A stretch of DNA of 34,482 nt from CAZQEZ01 sp964592475 (GCA_964592475.1 CAZQEZ010000036.1:1-34482); one strand, 5' to 3'; shown: positions 1 through 8,746, numbered from the stretch's first letter. Notes: generated by a model not told the origin, from the letters alone. Numbers and translations: made by a program.

Positions 1-2
1 CC

Positions 3-1163
3 ATTAAAAAAGGCATTATACTTACCTCTGGCAGCGCGTTTTATTTAAAAGGCCCTAATCGAAGTACTTTTAAAGGGTGGGCTAGCGGTACTTTGGGAGA
101 TGCTGATCTTAATAACATCACTGCAGGTAAAACTTTTGATGCGGCTGTGCTTGAGTTTGACTTTGTTACTACTAGCGAAAATTTGACTTTCAGGTATGTA
201 TTCGGTTCGGAAGAATATCAGGAATATGTGGGTTCTAAATATAATGATGTATTTGCATTTTTTATTAATGGACCAGGTTTAAATGATGTAAATCTTGCCA
301 GAATTCCAGAGACTGAAATTCCTATAACCATTAACAATGTAAATCATAAGAAAAATAGAAGGTACTATCGGGATAACGATTTTAAAAGTAATTATGATCG
401 ATTTATTTGGGATGAACGTACGGGAAAAGTTATAGAAAATAAATATTTCGGTAAAAATAAAAATTTACCGAAATACGATATTCAATATGATGGGTTTACT
501 GTATTGCTCACCGCTTCTTGCAAGGTAATACCTGGTAAGATTTACCATATTAAGTTGGCTATAGCTGATGTTTCTGATGGTATATTGGATTCGGGAGTTT
601 TATTGGAAGGTGGATCTTTTCAAAGCTTTGGGGAAAAAGTGGTAAAGCTTAAAAACCCCTTTAAAAATAATAATGTATTGCCACAGCTAATAGCTAGTAG
701 AGAAAAATCAGGAATGCTAGAATATAAAGAAAATGAAGTGCCGGTAGTATCTATCAAACCTGAATTTGAACCTGAAATCGTTTATTTCGAATTTGACTCT
801 TATTACACCCGGCAGCATTACTCGCAACAGCTAAATAAAATAGCTGATCGGTATAAAAATAAAAAACTCTTACTCGAATTAAGAGGTCATACCGATAGTA
901 TTGGTAGCACAGATTATAACATAGAACTATCGAGAAGGAGGGCTGAAAGTGTGAAGGAAGAATTGATACTGTTGGGGTTGGCCAACGAAGATATTGTTGT
1001 TCGTTTTTTTGGTGAAACTCAACCGCTGCAAAGTAATGTACAAGCAGCAGGAAGAGCTCAAAACCGTCGGGTAGAAGTAATTTTTAAAGCAAAGCAAATT
1101 TCCGTCAATAAATCTTCTCGTACTTCTGAACTGAACAAAGCTACCTCCGGTAAAGTTTATTGA
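3..1163 (+). CDS. Choice-of-anchor L domain / OmpA-like C-terminal protein, 5'-truncated by window edge
   Basis: Secreted or outer-membrane protein. The frame is open from base 3 with no stop, so the gene begins before the window. A TTG at 93 is an internal codon. The first ~240 visible residues match the choice-of-anchor L type: a GIILTSGSAFYLKGPN stretch near the edge, then GDADLN, then FRYVFGSEEYQEYVGSKYND and FAFFINGPG. The last ~100 residues form an OmpA-like peptidoglycan-binding domain, with VYFEFDS, then GHTDSIGSTDYNIELSRRRA, then the terminal NRRVEV motif. The OmpA part likely ties the protein to the cell wall from the periplasm. The choice-of-anchor L domain is known from surface proteins of Bacteroidota and its ligand is unclear. 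The next gene follows after about 70 bases on the same strand. Confidence 0.85.
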   Translation: MKKGIILTSGSAFYLKGPNRSTFKGWASGTLGDADLNNITAGKTFDAAVLEFDFVTTSENLTFRYVFGSEEYQEYVGSKYNDVFAFFINGPGLNDVNLARIPETEIPITINNVNHKKNRRYYRDNDFKSNYDRFIWDERTGKVIENKYFGKNKNLPKYDIQYDGFTVLLTASCKVIPGKIYHIKLAIADVSDGILDSGVLLEGGSFQSFGEKVVKLKNPFKNNNVLPQLIASREKSGMLEYKENEVPVVSIKPEFEPEIVYFEFDSYYTRQHYSQQLNKIADRYKNKKLLLELRGHTDSIGSTDYNIELSRRRAESVKEELILLGLANEDIVVRFFGETQPLQSNVQAAGRAQNRRVEVIFKAKQISVNKSSRTSELNKATSGKVY

Positions 1164-1231
1164 ATGTACTTTAGATTTTACACATCATAAATTTTTAAAT
1201 TTTGGCTTCTCAAGATCACAGAAGAAACTTA

Positions 1232-2101
1232 ATGCGCTATAGTTCTAAAACTATAAAAATATTAATAGCTATTAATGTAGTAGTTTTCGGGCTCTTTTAT
1301 TTCTCACAAACCACCCAATTGCTTAGCAGAGAATTCTTTAGTTCTCTATCGCTTTATCATCCGCGATCAGATAAATTTCAGTTCTTTCAATTGATAACCC
1401 ATATATTTATGCATGGGAGTGTCTTGCATATTGGTCTTAATATGTTTGTGCTGTGGATGTTTGGTAGTGTACTGGAAGGTGTTTGGGGGCCAAAAAGATT
1501 TTTGATTTTTTACTTCGTCACTGGTTTGGGTGCAGCTGGATTGCATATGGGTACCACTACCATTCGATTAGATAACCTTAAAGAAGAAGTACAGCAATAT
1601 GCGGATAATCCCAGTTTGCAAGAATATGCTGATTTTAAAGAAGAGCATATTACACCGTTGTTAGAAAATATGCCCCAGGCCATGGCTCAACGATATGAAG
1701 CATATGACAGTTTGCAAAACAAATGGCAGGAAAATCCTAATGCTTCACGTGCAGAAGAAAAATCAATAGAATTAGTAATTAATTATTACCAGGAGGTGGT
1801 TAACCGACCAACAGTTGGAGCCTCCGGAGCCATTTTTGGCCTTTTGTTGGCATTTGGTATGTTTTTCCCCAATATGCTGATATTATTATTCTTTTTCATT
1901 CCGATGAAAGCAAAATATTTTGTGATATTTATTGGCTTATTCGAATTGTATCGCGGGGTATTTGGTGAAACTACTTCTATTGCCAATTTTGCACATTTAG
2001 GCGGTATGCTATTCGGGTATATTTTACTAAAAATATGGGGCTACAATCAAGGAGATGTTGAGAAAGCACTTCAAGAAAAAAATGAAGATGAAATTTCATA
2101 G
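1232..2101 (+). CDS. Rhomboid family intramembrane serine protease
   Basis: Membrane-embedded serine protease that cuts transmembrane substrates. Starting at ATG 1232 (289 aa), the first membrane segment is near residues 7-25. The HxxxN motif (H66, N70, in HIGLN) follows, then the catalytic serine in GASGAIFG (S198) and the catalytic histidine in FAHLGG (H255). The Ser-His dyad is therefore complete. Between the membrane segment near residue 105 and the serine segment lies a hydrophilic, charged insert of about 80 residues (DNLKEEV to NYYQEVV), which many Bacteroidota rhomboids appear to carry. A TTG at 1202 would add ten charged residues (ASQDHRRNL). I prefer ATG 1232, but neither start has a clear ribosome site. 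Substrate unknown. Confidence 0.9.
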   Translation: MRYSSKTIKILIAINVVVFGLFYFSQTTQLLSREFFSSLSLYHPRSDKFQFFQLITHIFMHGSVLHIGLNMFVLWMFGSVLEGVWGPKRFLIFYFVTGLGAAGLHMGTTTIRLDNLKEEVQQYADNPSLQEYADFKEEHITPLLENMPQAMAQRYEAYDSLQNKWQENPNASRAEEKSIELVINYYQEVVNRPTVGASGAIFGLLLAFGMFFPNMLILLFFFIPMKAKYFVIFIGLFELYRGVFGETTSIANFAHLGGMLFGYILLKIWGYNQGDVEKALQEKNEDEIS

Positions 2102-2167
2102 CTTTTCATTTCCATTTTTGTTTCGAATTAAAGCTCGGTTTTACCCACATGGGGTTACAACACGATT

Positions 2168-2256
2168 TTAAAAATTAAAATAAAATAATCTTTTGATAAA
2201 CACTCCCCTGGCCCCTCTCAAGAGGGGATTTTAAGGAATTTTATTTTAATTTTTAA
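2168..2256. repeat. Nested inverted-repeat element (MITE-like or long terminator)
   Basis: The outer arms are a perfect 19-base inverted repeat: TTAAAAATTAAAATAAAAT at 2168-2186 and its exact complement at 2238-2256. Inside sits a GC-rich hairpin, CCCCTCT at 2212-2218 and AGAGGGG at 2221-2227, followed by ATTTT. The element lies between the convergent rhomboid and M14 peptidase genes. The GC hairpin with a short T tract could end the rhomboid transcript. The long AT arms go beyond a simple terminator and suggest a dispersed palindromic element. No target-site duplication is obvious. Confidence 0.6.
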
Positions 2257-2271
2257 GGTGCGAAACTTTAG

Positions 2272-4779
2272 TTATTTTACTAAAAAAACAGCATTTCCGA
2301 TTACTAAAAAGCCATTACGCCAAAACAAGCGAAATATGGGATTGTCCATGAAGTATATAGCCTGACCGGAACCTATTGGTTTTACTCCCATTATCAAACT
2401 ATCTTCAGGTTTAGGTGCTACTTCGGCTCCGGCAAAGCCACTTACTGGTTTGGCAACACCATCCAACCATCCCACGTTCCATGCTTTTTCCATTAAAGTA
2501 TAGCTTTGGCTGGTACTTTTTAGGGTAAAATAAGTAGACTCGTACCCCATAGCCAATGGGTGCGTATTATCCATCGAAACTTTATAAATGCTGCCAATTA
2601 TTCGCTTACTCGCTGCGTCCCGCTCACGATCGGCATATGTTTTAAGCTTTTCAGCTTTCTGCTCAGCCTCTGATTTTTCCAGCTCTTCCTTTTTTTGTTG
2701 TTCTACTCCCCATCCTGATTTACCAGCTAAATATTGGGCGGCACTATTTATAAATACGGCTTTACCACCGTTTTTAATCCATTGCTGTAACTTCTCAAGG
2801 TTGCTTTCTGAAAAAATCTTGCTATATCTTCCTTCCGGAAAAATGGCCACGTCATAATCTTCAAGTTCATCAATTGCACTGGTAGGCAAGCGATGCAATG
2901 GGTATTCAAAAGTATAATCGAATAAATGCCATATTTCACCAACCGAATTGGCTGATAGGTCATCTCCAGTAAATAAGGCTACTTTAGGAGCTATGATATA
3001 TTTGAAACTTCCTGAACCTAAATCTTTACCTTTACTTACCATTCCGCTTTTTACCGGGGTCAAAGGCATTGTAGAAGATTTAGATATACTTGCAATAGTG
3101 GATTGAATGTTCTTTAAATGATTATTTTCCCCTTTATTTACCACAATTGTTCCTCTTCCATAAGATTTACCTTCCAATTGGAATGGCTCTTCACTGAATC
3201 GGACATTGACTTTTTTCTTCAATAATTGAGCAAGTATTTTTACACTCGAGCCATCCTGCCACGGAAGTAAATAAGCATAAACGCTATCTTTTTCTATCGC
3301 TTTTTGAGTGTCTTCTAACGAAGCACCATTGATATTTTCTTCCGGTTTGTTATTCAACCCATACGTTTCTAATCCCATTGCATAAGGTAGCGCCCAAGCG
3401 GTGATGTCGTAAGTAACCGAATCACTCAATTTTGTTTTTGACTCAAAAAGCACCTTTACCAAGGCTGATTTTGGTTGGGCGGCATTTAAGATTATATCAT
3501 TAGATGCAAAGTTGAAGTTTTCTTCCTCCCCATTAAAAAAATTAAACCCTTTTCCCGTTCCGCCCTTCTCAGCTAATTGATATTTTATAAGGTGCTGATC
3601 AAATAGTTTTTGCACTGCTGCATTTTTGCCTGGCTTGCTGCTGCTTTTTATAATATACCATTGGTAAGGCAAGTTTGTATTTTCCTCCTGGTAAAATTTT
3701 GCAAATTCCTTTTTTAACTTTTCTGCATTTTGAAATGAAGTTTCAACGGTAGATAAGCCGGTAGTTACATGGTGATCTATTCTATCTTTAAGCGTAAGTG
3801 TATCATTAGTTTCAGTAAGCACCATCAAACCGGCTCTTCCCGATCCACCTTGTTCATAAGTCATACCAATGGCGCCATTGAAGGTGGGATAAGTATCGCC
3901 ATAGCTAGGATATAACAAGTCAAATCTTTCTTTGGTAAAATACAACCACCCCTGCTGATCGAAATAGGAAGCATGATTTTGACCAATGGCTTCCTGAAAT
4001 TTCTTTTGCCAGGGACTGATCAACTCATGCATAGGATCGGCTGCAGGGGGAAAATAGTAAGGACTATTCACACCTTGTTCGTGAAAATCGACATGAACAT
4101 GAGGTAACCATTTGTTATATTGCTCAATACGCAGTTGTGATTCTTTTTGAGTAAGCCAAAGCCAGTCGCGATTTAAATCGAAATAGTAGTGATTATATCT
4201 GCCTCCGGGCCATTCTTCACGATGTTCCACTGTTTCAGGGTTTGGGTCGGGCTCATGACCAATTTTCTGCTTATACCAACTTACATATCTTTCTCGGCCG
4301 TCCGGATTTAAACATGGATCGATAATTACTACACATTCCTCCAACCATTTCTGATATTTCGAATTTGTTACTAACTGATAAATAGTTTCCAAAGACGCTT
4401 CACTGCTCACTGCTTCATTTCCGTGAATGTTATAACTAAGCCATACAATTGTTTTATCGAAGGTGACTTTACCGGGATGAAGGCCTGCTTTTTTCAAGTT
4501 ATCCAGGCGGAGGCTATCCAACTGTTTAATATTTTCTTTGGACGATAGGAAAGCAAGTATTAATGGATTGCCTTCATAGGTTTCACCATATTTTTTAAGC
4601 TGTACCTGATCAGAATTATCGGCCACGTGTTCAAAATAATTTATAATCTGGTGATGATGGCTGAAATGAGAGCCCTGTTCATGGCCCAGAAACGCTTGAG
4701 GGGTATTGATAATATCTTGCGCTTTTAAATTATAGGAGGCAAAAACCCACAATAGTGGCATTAACTTTAAATAATTCAT
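2272..4779 (-). CDS. M14-family zinc carboxypeptidase-like protein with C-terminal amidotransferase-like domain, secreted
   Basis: Predicted exported metallopeptidase of 835 aa. Residues 1-21 look like a signal peptide ending LKAQ. The zinc motif is HGNE (H119, E122), and the H227/H229/H233 cluster in HVHVDFHEQG probably supplies the third ligand. The motif MTYEQGGSG carries E309 as the likely catalytic glutamate. NPDGRERY and FDLNRDW are conserved in this peptidase type. Residues ~600-835 form a second region (YDVAIFPEGRYSK, WIKNGGKAVFINS) that resembles a class I glutamine-amidotransferase fold. Such C-terminal domains are common in large Bacteroidota M14 proteins and probably lack amidotransferase activity. 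A Lys/Glu-rich stretch (QQKKEELEKSEAEQKAEK) interrupts that domain. Likely role is periplasmic or extracellular peptide degradation. The plsC-like gene follows downstream on the opposite side of its start, as a separate minus-strand unit. Confidence 0.88.
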   Translation of the reverse strand: MNYLKLMPLLWVFASYNLKAQDIINTPQAFLGHEQGSHFSHHHQIINYFEHVADNSDQVQLKKYGETYEGNPLILAFLSSKENIKQLDSLRLDNLKKAGLHPGKVTFDKTIVWLSYNIHGNEAVSSEASLETIYQLVTNSKYQKWLEECVVIIDPCLNPDGRERYVSWYKQKIGHEPDPNPETVEHREEWPGGRYNHYYFDLNRDWLWLTQKESQLRIEQYNKWLPHVHVDFHEQGVNSPYYFPPAADPMHELISPWQKKFQEAIGQNHASYFDQQGWLYFTKERFDLLYPSYGDTYPTFNGAIGMTYEQGGSGRAGLMVLTETNDTLTLKDRIDHHVTTGLSTVETSFQNAEKLKKEFAKFYQEENTNLPYQWYIIKSSSKPGKNAAVQKLFDQHLIKYQLAEKGGTGKGFNFFNGEEENFNFASNDIILNAAQPKSALVKVLFESKTKLSDSVTYDITAWALPYAMGLETYGLNNKPEENINGASLEDTQKAIEKDSVYAYLLPWQDGSSVKILAQLLKKKVNVRFSEEPFQLEGKSYGRGTIVVNKGENNHLKNIQSTIASISKSSTMPLTPVKSGMVSKGKDLGSGSFKYIIAPKVALFTGDDLSANSVGEIWHLFDYTFEYPLHRLPTSAIDELEDYDVAIFPEGRYSKIFSESNLEKLQQWIKNGGKAVFINSAAQYLAGKSGWGVEQQKKEELEKSEAEQKAEKLKTYADRERDAASKRIIGSIYKVSMDNTHPLAMGYESTYFTLKSTSQSYTLMEKAWNVGWLDGVAKPVSGFAGAEVAPKPEDSLIMGVKPIGSGQAIYFMDNPIFRLFWRNGFLVIGNAVFLVK

Positions 4780-4870
4780 GAATAAGTAGTGAGTTGAGAT
4801 AGAAAATAAACTGCGAAAATAATGAAAGAATCATTACAGTGGAAATTTACCTAAAAAAGTAGCAATTCTT

Positions 4871-5599
4871 TTACCATTGACCGGCAGCAATTCTTTCTTT
4901 ACTTATGTCAATAAGCTCGAGTATATTTTTTTCATTGTATTTTTCTATAGCAATAGGCTCGTGAATTATCATTTCGGCTTTGCCCGGTACAAGATCCATA
5001 GTGCCTGTAGGTAATATTTTATTGGTGCCATTGATAGTAATGGGTAACACGGGTAATTGTAACTGCAAAGCCATCATGTATGCACCTTTTTTAAATTTAC
5101 TCATAGAGGTGCTTTGGTTGCGGGTTCCTTCCGGAAAAAATACGATAGAAGTTCCGTTTTTGATATTGTTTTTTGCTTTTTCAATTGAATCAAGACTGAC
5201 TTTCCGATTTTTTCTATCCACAAAAACATGGTTTAGCCTCTCGCAAGCAGCGCCTAAAAATGGTACTTTCCGTAACTCCATTTTCATAACCCATTTAAAA
5301 TCTATGCCTAACCATCCGTAAATCAAAAATATGTCGTAGAGGCTTAAATGATTAGCTACTATTATGTAAGATTGCTTTTTGTCAAATTTTTCCTGCCCTT
5401 TTACCTTTACTATCATGGGAGTGAAGAAGGTATTGACTTTGGCCCAAATACTACCGCCGATATAACTGGCAATTTTGCTACTGGTAATATACGACAAAAT
5501 AATGGTAAGTAATCCAAAGAAAATTGTATTGATAGCCAGAAAAGGGATAAAAAACAACCATTTGTAAGGCTGATACAACAAGTAACCAATTTTTTTCAT
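4871..5599 (-). CDS. plsC: Lysophospholipid (1-acylglycerol-3-phosphate) acyltransferase, PlsC family
   Basis: Transfers an acyl chain to lysophosphatidic acid or a similar lysolipid in membrane lipid synthesis. The 242-aa protein has hydrophobic N-terminal segments (residues ~13-45) that anchor it in the inner membrane. Catalytic block I is NHLSLYD (N83, H84, D89), and block III is FFPEGTRNQS (residues 154-163, with E157 and G158). Length is normal for the family. ATG at 5599 is the only good start. A perfect TATTTTTG promoter box ends only four bases before this ATG, so the transcript may have almost no leader. Bacteroidota carry several PlsC paralogues, some acting on aminolipids such as ornithine lipids, so the exact acceptor is uncertain. 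Confidence 0.88.
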   Translation of the reverse strand: MKKIGYLLYQPYKWLFFIPFLAINTIFFGLLTIILSYITSSKIASYIGGSIWAKVNTFFTPMIVKVKGQEKFDKKQSYIIVANHLSLYDIFLIYGWLGIDFKWVMKMELRKVPFLGAACERLNHVFVDRKNRKVSLDSIEKAKNNIKNGTSIVFFPEGTRNQSTSMSKFKKGAYMMALQLQLPVLPITINGTNKILPTGTMDLVPGKAEMIIHEPIAIEKYNEKNILELIDISKERIAAGQW

Positions 5600-5603
5600 G
5601 GGT

Positions 5604-5636
5604 CAAAAATAATATTAATCCAAAAAAATATCCAAA
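5604..5636 (-). promoter_or_regulatory. Bacteroidota-type promoter for plsC, start codon four bases from -7 box
   Basis: On the minus strand a TTTG (5633-5636) and a perfect TAnnTTTG box, TATTTTTG (5604-5611), are separated by 21 bases. The box is followed by ACCC and then the ATG at 5599. If transcription starts at the usual distance, the mRNA would be leaderless or nearly so. Confidence 0.5.
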
Positions 5637-5675
5637 TGCAATAAAATAATTTCAATGGAATTAAGCAACGAAATG

Positions 5676-5708
5676 AAAAAAAAAGAGGCTTTTATCAAGC
5701 CTCTTTTT
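5676..5708 (-). terminator. Intrinsic terminator downstream of tRNA-Ala
   Basis: A 12-bp stem (5680-5691 with 5697-5708, core GAGGCTT/AAGCCTC) has a five-base loop. On the minus strand it runs into a T tract (A run at 5676-5684 on the plus strand). It begins three bases past the tRNA 3' end, so it fits as the terminator of the tRNA. It could also stop plus-strand transcription, since T's end the other arm. Confidence 0.85.
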
Positions 5709-5710
5709 AG

Positions 5711-5784
<74 letters not shown>

Positions 5785-5829
5785 CTTGCCCTTATTAGCC
5801 TTTAATACTTAAATTATCTAATTGGACCG

Positions 5830-5837
5830 CAAAGGTA
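5830..5837 (-). promoter_or_regulatory. -7 box for the tRNA-Ala gene
   Basis: The minus strand reads TACCTTTG followed by CGG, a perfect TAnnTTTG box, 45 bases ahead of the mature tRNA 5' end. This form of the box is what one expects at strong stable-RNA promoters in Bacteroidota. I see no clear -33 element. Confidence 0.6.
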
Positions 5838-5888
5838 TCGCAATTTTTAGTTTATATAAAAATATTTTAAAGATTTCGCAGTACTTTT

Positions 5889-7085
5889 TTATTCTCCGGT
5901 CCATCCTATTAATTCTCTTACATCAGTGGCAGAGAGTTTTAATAAGGCTATTCTGGGAAAACGACCCGCTACATAGGTAGTGCCGGTAATGGCCAACCCT
6001 TCATCTCCGGTAAGGGTAAAATTACCTACTTCATAAGGGTAGTTATTTCCAATATACCTGGAACCCACAAGGGAGCCAGCTTCGTCATAGGCCAGTAAAA
6101 CTATTTGATTGCTCTTTGTACTGGACGCATATATAATATAGTTTTGGCCGGTTACTTCTATCAATTTAGTTACCACATGCGCACCGGAAACTAGTTCCGG
6201 AAATTCGAATCCGGATAAATCATCTGCTGATACTATACCTGCAGGCTCTACTGATTGCCTGGGTAAAATGTAGTTGTCATCAAAATTATACCTGGATAAA
6301 GCAAATTCTCCATCCGGTAAAGGTTGCGCCGAACTAATGGCACCTTTATCTCTAAAGCCATTAATTACACCAAATGCATCGGGAGTGCCGGCATTTTGAA
6401 ATATTAAACTCAAAGTGAAATTATAAAACCCATTGATAAAGTAAGTGGAGGTACCTGTAATCTGACCGGAGAAAAAGGGTAAAATAGGCTGCGGGCTTCT
6501 CAAGTGTGTGATTATAGGCTCTTCGGCATCTTCCAATACCGGATATTCCTGACTCCATTCTTCATTAAATGAGGCATCTAATTTGGCCATACCAGTGTTT
6601 CGAGCAGTTCTGTTATAGTATTGCAAAAGGTATCCGGTTTCTAACTTAGCCAAACTAAGCGGATACTCATAAGGGAGTGTGGATGTTTGTTCGGCTACTT
6701 TGTTATTTTCGTTTACTTTGATTACATGTGCTTCCAATGAAATATCATCCATTACTATCATGAAGTAATCATTTTCTTCGCGCCAAAGTCCTCCGGGTAA
6801 AGGGTTTACATAGGGATTGAATGCATTGTCCCACAAAAAATTACCTCGAGCATCTGTTCTTAAAAGGTAAGTAACCGGAAAAGTAAAATCAGGGTCGATA
6901 GTTTTACCCAGAATCATATAACCACTATCTGCAGCTTGAATTATATCTATAGGATAAAAGCTTCCGGAGAAATTACTTTGATTATAAATTCGGGTAAAAT
7001 GTCCGGCCGGTTGTTCGGATTGGGTAAGTTCACAAGCTGAAAATAATACCAAAAGCATGAAATTGGATAGCAAAAATTTTTTCAT
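5889..7085 (-). CDS. Lipoprotein of unknown function, beta-strand-rich
   Basis: Unknown function. The 398-aa product starts with a lipoprotein signal (MKKFLLSNFMLLVLFSAC, lipidated Cys18) and then runs in short repeated beta-strand patterns such as GYMILGKTI, LLRTDARGNFLW, GYLLQYYNRT and LLAYDEAGSLVGS. These look like blades of a propeller in which a phrase of the form 'datum - value - G' recurs, but I cannot name a family. Proteins of this look in Bacteroidota usually sit on the cell surface or in the periplasm. The start is five bases after the stop of the upstream outer-membrane barrel gene, so the two are surely one transcript and may work together in the envelope. Confidence 0.75.
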   Translation of the reverse strand: MKKFLLSNFMLLVLFSACELTQSEQPAGHFTRIYNQSNFSGSFYPIDIIQAADSGYMILGKTIDPDFTFPVTYLLRTDARGNFLWDNAFNPYVNPLPGGLWREENDYFMIVMDDISLEAHVIKVNENNKVAEQTSTLPYEYPLSLAKLETGYLLQYYNRTARNTGMAKLDASFNEEWSQEYPVLEDAEEPIITHLRSPQPILPFFSGQITGTSTYFINGFYNFTLSLIFQNAGTPDAFGVINGFRDKGAISSAQPLPDGEFALSRYNFDDNYILPRQSVEPAGIVSADDLSGFEFPELVSGAHVVTKLIEVTGQNYIIYASSTKSNQIVLLAYDEAGSLVGSRYIGNNYPYEVGNFTLTGDEGLAITGTTYVAGRFPRIALLKLSATDVRELIGWTGE

Positions 7086-7090
7086 TTGAT

Positions 7091-7957
7091 CTATCGGTTT
7101 ACAGGAACAAAATCCTTTGAAGTAACAAATTTTAATGGAATAGCAAAGGTGAAATTGAGAGAAATATTACTAAGCAACCAATCATCTGGTACATCATAAG
7201 CACCAGTCACAAATTTATCTACCGTGTATCGTAGTTCGTCATTCACGATATTTCTAAATCCACGGTGATAATTAGCTTCCAATATAGCCATGCCATCACC
7301 TACAGGTACCATTAAGCCTGCACCTGCCATTAAACCATAGTTAGCGGGGTAAATAAGTTCGGTTATCTGATCTGCTTGATTGTCTAAAGGCAATAGGTTG
7401 GCACTTCCGGAAGCATTATCTACACCAGTGCTTTCAATAGTTTTATCGGCCTCTACCAGCAGTGAATAATATCCACCGGCTTGTAAAAAGGGAATTATCA
7501 CATTGCTTACGGGAAACGAATAGCGTATTTTTAAAGGAATATCAAAATAATTGAAAGATTGGAGATGCACATTGTCAATGTATATGCTGTTTTCAGGATT
7601 CTGATCGCTTTGCCATTCCTGTCTGTTTTCATAAGTAAAGTTATTTCTACTTAATCCGGGCTGCAGCACCATGGATATATTGCTGAAACTATAACTTAGC
7701 ATTAGATTAAATTGAGTTCCAATTTTATTGAAATTTTGGTAATCTTTCTTCGGCAATTCTCCGCTAGTAGGTGTGAGTACATGATATTCTTCCAATACCT
7801 GTACGCTGGACAAATTTAAACCACCACCTACACCAATCCACCATTGACTACTGGCTATAGGGTTAGGCTTATTTCTTGATTTTGATTTAAATTGAGCAAA
7901 TAAAGGGTTGCCTATTAAAAACAATCCAATAATAATTAATAAAGCTATCTTTTGCAT
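7091..7957 (-). CDS. Outer-membrane beta-barrel protein (PorT-like/OMP_b-brl type)
   Basis: Predicted outer-membrane barrel. From ATG 7957 the 288-aa product has a signal peptide (MQKIALLIIIGLFLIGNPLFAQ) followed by alternating hydrophobic strands typical of the small barrels: WIGVGGGLNLSSV, QFNLMLSYSFSN, PLKIRYSFPVSNVIIPFLQAGGYYSLL and YGLMAGAGLMVPVGDGMAILEANYH. The last visible strand, LSNISLNFTFAIPLKF, is near the C-terminus. A longer reading from TTG at 7975 adds six residues and is unlikely, because the ATG gives a normal signal peptide. A TACTTTTG box at 7980-7987 lies 22 bases upstream. It is the first gene of a two-gene operon with the lipoprotein at 5889-7085. Function beyond being a barrel is unknown. 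Confidence 0.8.
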   Translation of the reverse strand: MQKIALLIIIGLFLIGNPLFAQFKSKSRNKPNPIASSQWWIGVGGGLNLSSVQVLEEYHVLTPTSGELPKKDYQNFNKIGTQFNLMLSYSFSNISMVLQPGLSRNNFTYENRQEWQSDQNPENSIYIDNVHLQSFNYFDIPLKIRYSFPVSNVIIPFLQAGGYYSLLVEADKTIESTGVDNASGSANLLPLDNQADQITELIYPANYGLMAGAGLMVPVGDGMAILEANYHRGFRNIVNDELRYTVDKFVTGAYDVPDDWLLSNISLNFTFAIPLKFVTSKDFVPVNR

Positions 7958-7979
7958 AATGCAAGTTTTGTACAAAATA

Positions 7980-7987
7980 CAAAAGTA
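7980..7987 (-). promoter_or_regulatory. -7 box for the barrel/lipoprotein operon
   Basis: The minus strand reads TACTTTTG, a perfect TAnnTTTG match, with its last base 22 bases before ATG 7957. The -33 partner is not clear. The rest of the 299-base gap to rpiB (7958-8256) holds only AT-rich sequence and the rpiB -7 box. Confidence 0.5.
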
Positions 7988-8219
7988 ATATTATATTTTT
8001 AAAATTAAATTGTTATCCCGATGCTTATCTTACATTTCATTCATTTAACTATTTTTTAAATGAAACACTTTAGGTGCTTTTATTGATAACATGGTATCTT
8101 TTGAATTGTGGGTTAAATTTCAAGAATTGGATTTACTTATGAAGTGAGGTTGACTAGACTATTTCCCTAAAAATTTAGAAGTGGATTAGTATATTATAAG
8201 TAGATTTGTCAATTTTGAT

Positions 8220-8227
8220 TAGTTTTG
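8220..8227 (+). promoter_or_regulatory. -7 box for rpiB
   Basis: TAGTTTTG matches TAnnTTTG exactly and ends 29 bases before the rpiB ATG. A TTTG at 8205-8208 is too close (11 bases) to be its -33 element, so only the -7 box is supported. Confidence 0.45.
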
Positions 8228-8256
8228 TGATCATTTTAAAATAATCAAGAAAATAA

Positions 8257-8724
8257 ATGAATATAAAACGAATAGGTATATCCGCAGATCATGGAGGTTT
8301 TGAATTAAAAGAGAAAATAACTATTTTGTTAAAAGGAATGGGGCATGATGTTGTTGATTTTGGCGCAACTGAGCTGGATGACAAGGACGATTATCCTGAT
8401 TTTGTAATACCCATGGCCAGAGCCATAGTAAAGGGAGAAGTGGAAAGCGGAATAGCCTGCTGCGGTAGTGGTGTTGGAGCTTGTGTAGCAGTTAACAAAA
8501 TTGGCGGCATAAGAGCTTCGCTGGTAGCTGATGTTTTTTCTGCCAGGCAAGGAGTAGAAGATGATGATTTGAATATAATTTGCTTAGGCGGCAGAGTAGT
8601 GGGTCAGTCACATGCTTATGAAATAGTAAAAGCATTTATTAATGCGGAATTTTCTGGTGCAGAAAGGCACAAGCGTCGACTTGCCAAAGTAGCTGCATTG
8701 GAATTAAAAGAAGGTAGAAATTAG
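8257..8724 (+). CDS. rpiB: Ribose-5-phosphate isomerase B (RpiB/LacAB family)
   Basis: Interconverts ribose 5-phosphate and ribulose 5-phosphate in the non-oxidative pentose phosphate pathway, in the cytoplasm. At 155 aa it has normal length. The phosphate-site motif ISADHGGFELK (D11, H12) and the active-site motif CCGSGVGACV (C69, expected to match the catalytic Cys66 of E. coli RpiB) are present, as is the CLGGRVVG stretch. The catalytic His99 of E. coli RpiB aligns by eye with D102 in EDDDLN, so the ring-opening residue may differ. The class III aminotransferase gene starts 22 bases downstream and is likely co-transcribed. Transketolase, a partner in the same pathway, is elsewhere in the window. 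Confidence 0.93.
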   Translation: MNIKRIGISADHGGFELKEKITILLKGMGHDVVDFGATELDDKDDYPDFVIPMARAIVKGEVESGIACCGSGVGACVAVNKIGGIRASLVADVFSARQGVEDDDLNIICLGGRVVGQSHAYEIVKAFINAEFSGAERHKRRLAKVAALELKEGRN

Positions 8725-8746
8725 ATTTGAAAATTAAATAGCCTGC

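Noticed and set aside
8205..8208. TTTG as -33 element of rpiB
   Set aside because: Only 11 bases from the -7 box, too short for Bacteroidota promoters.
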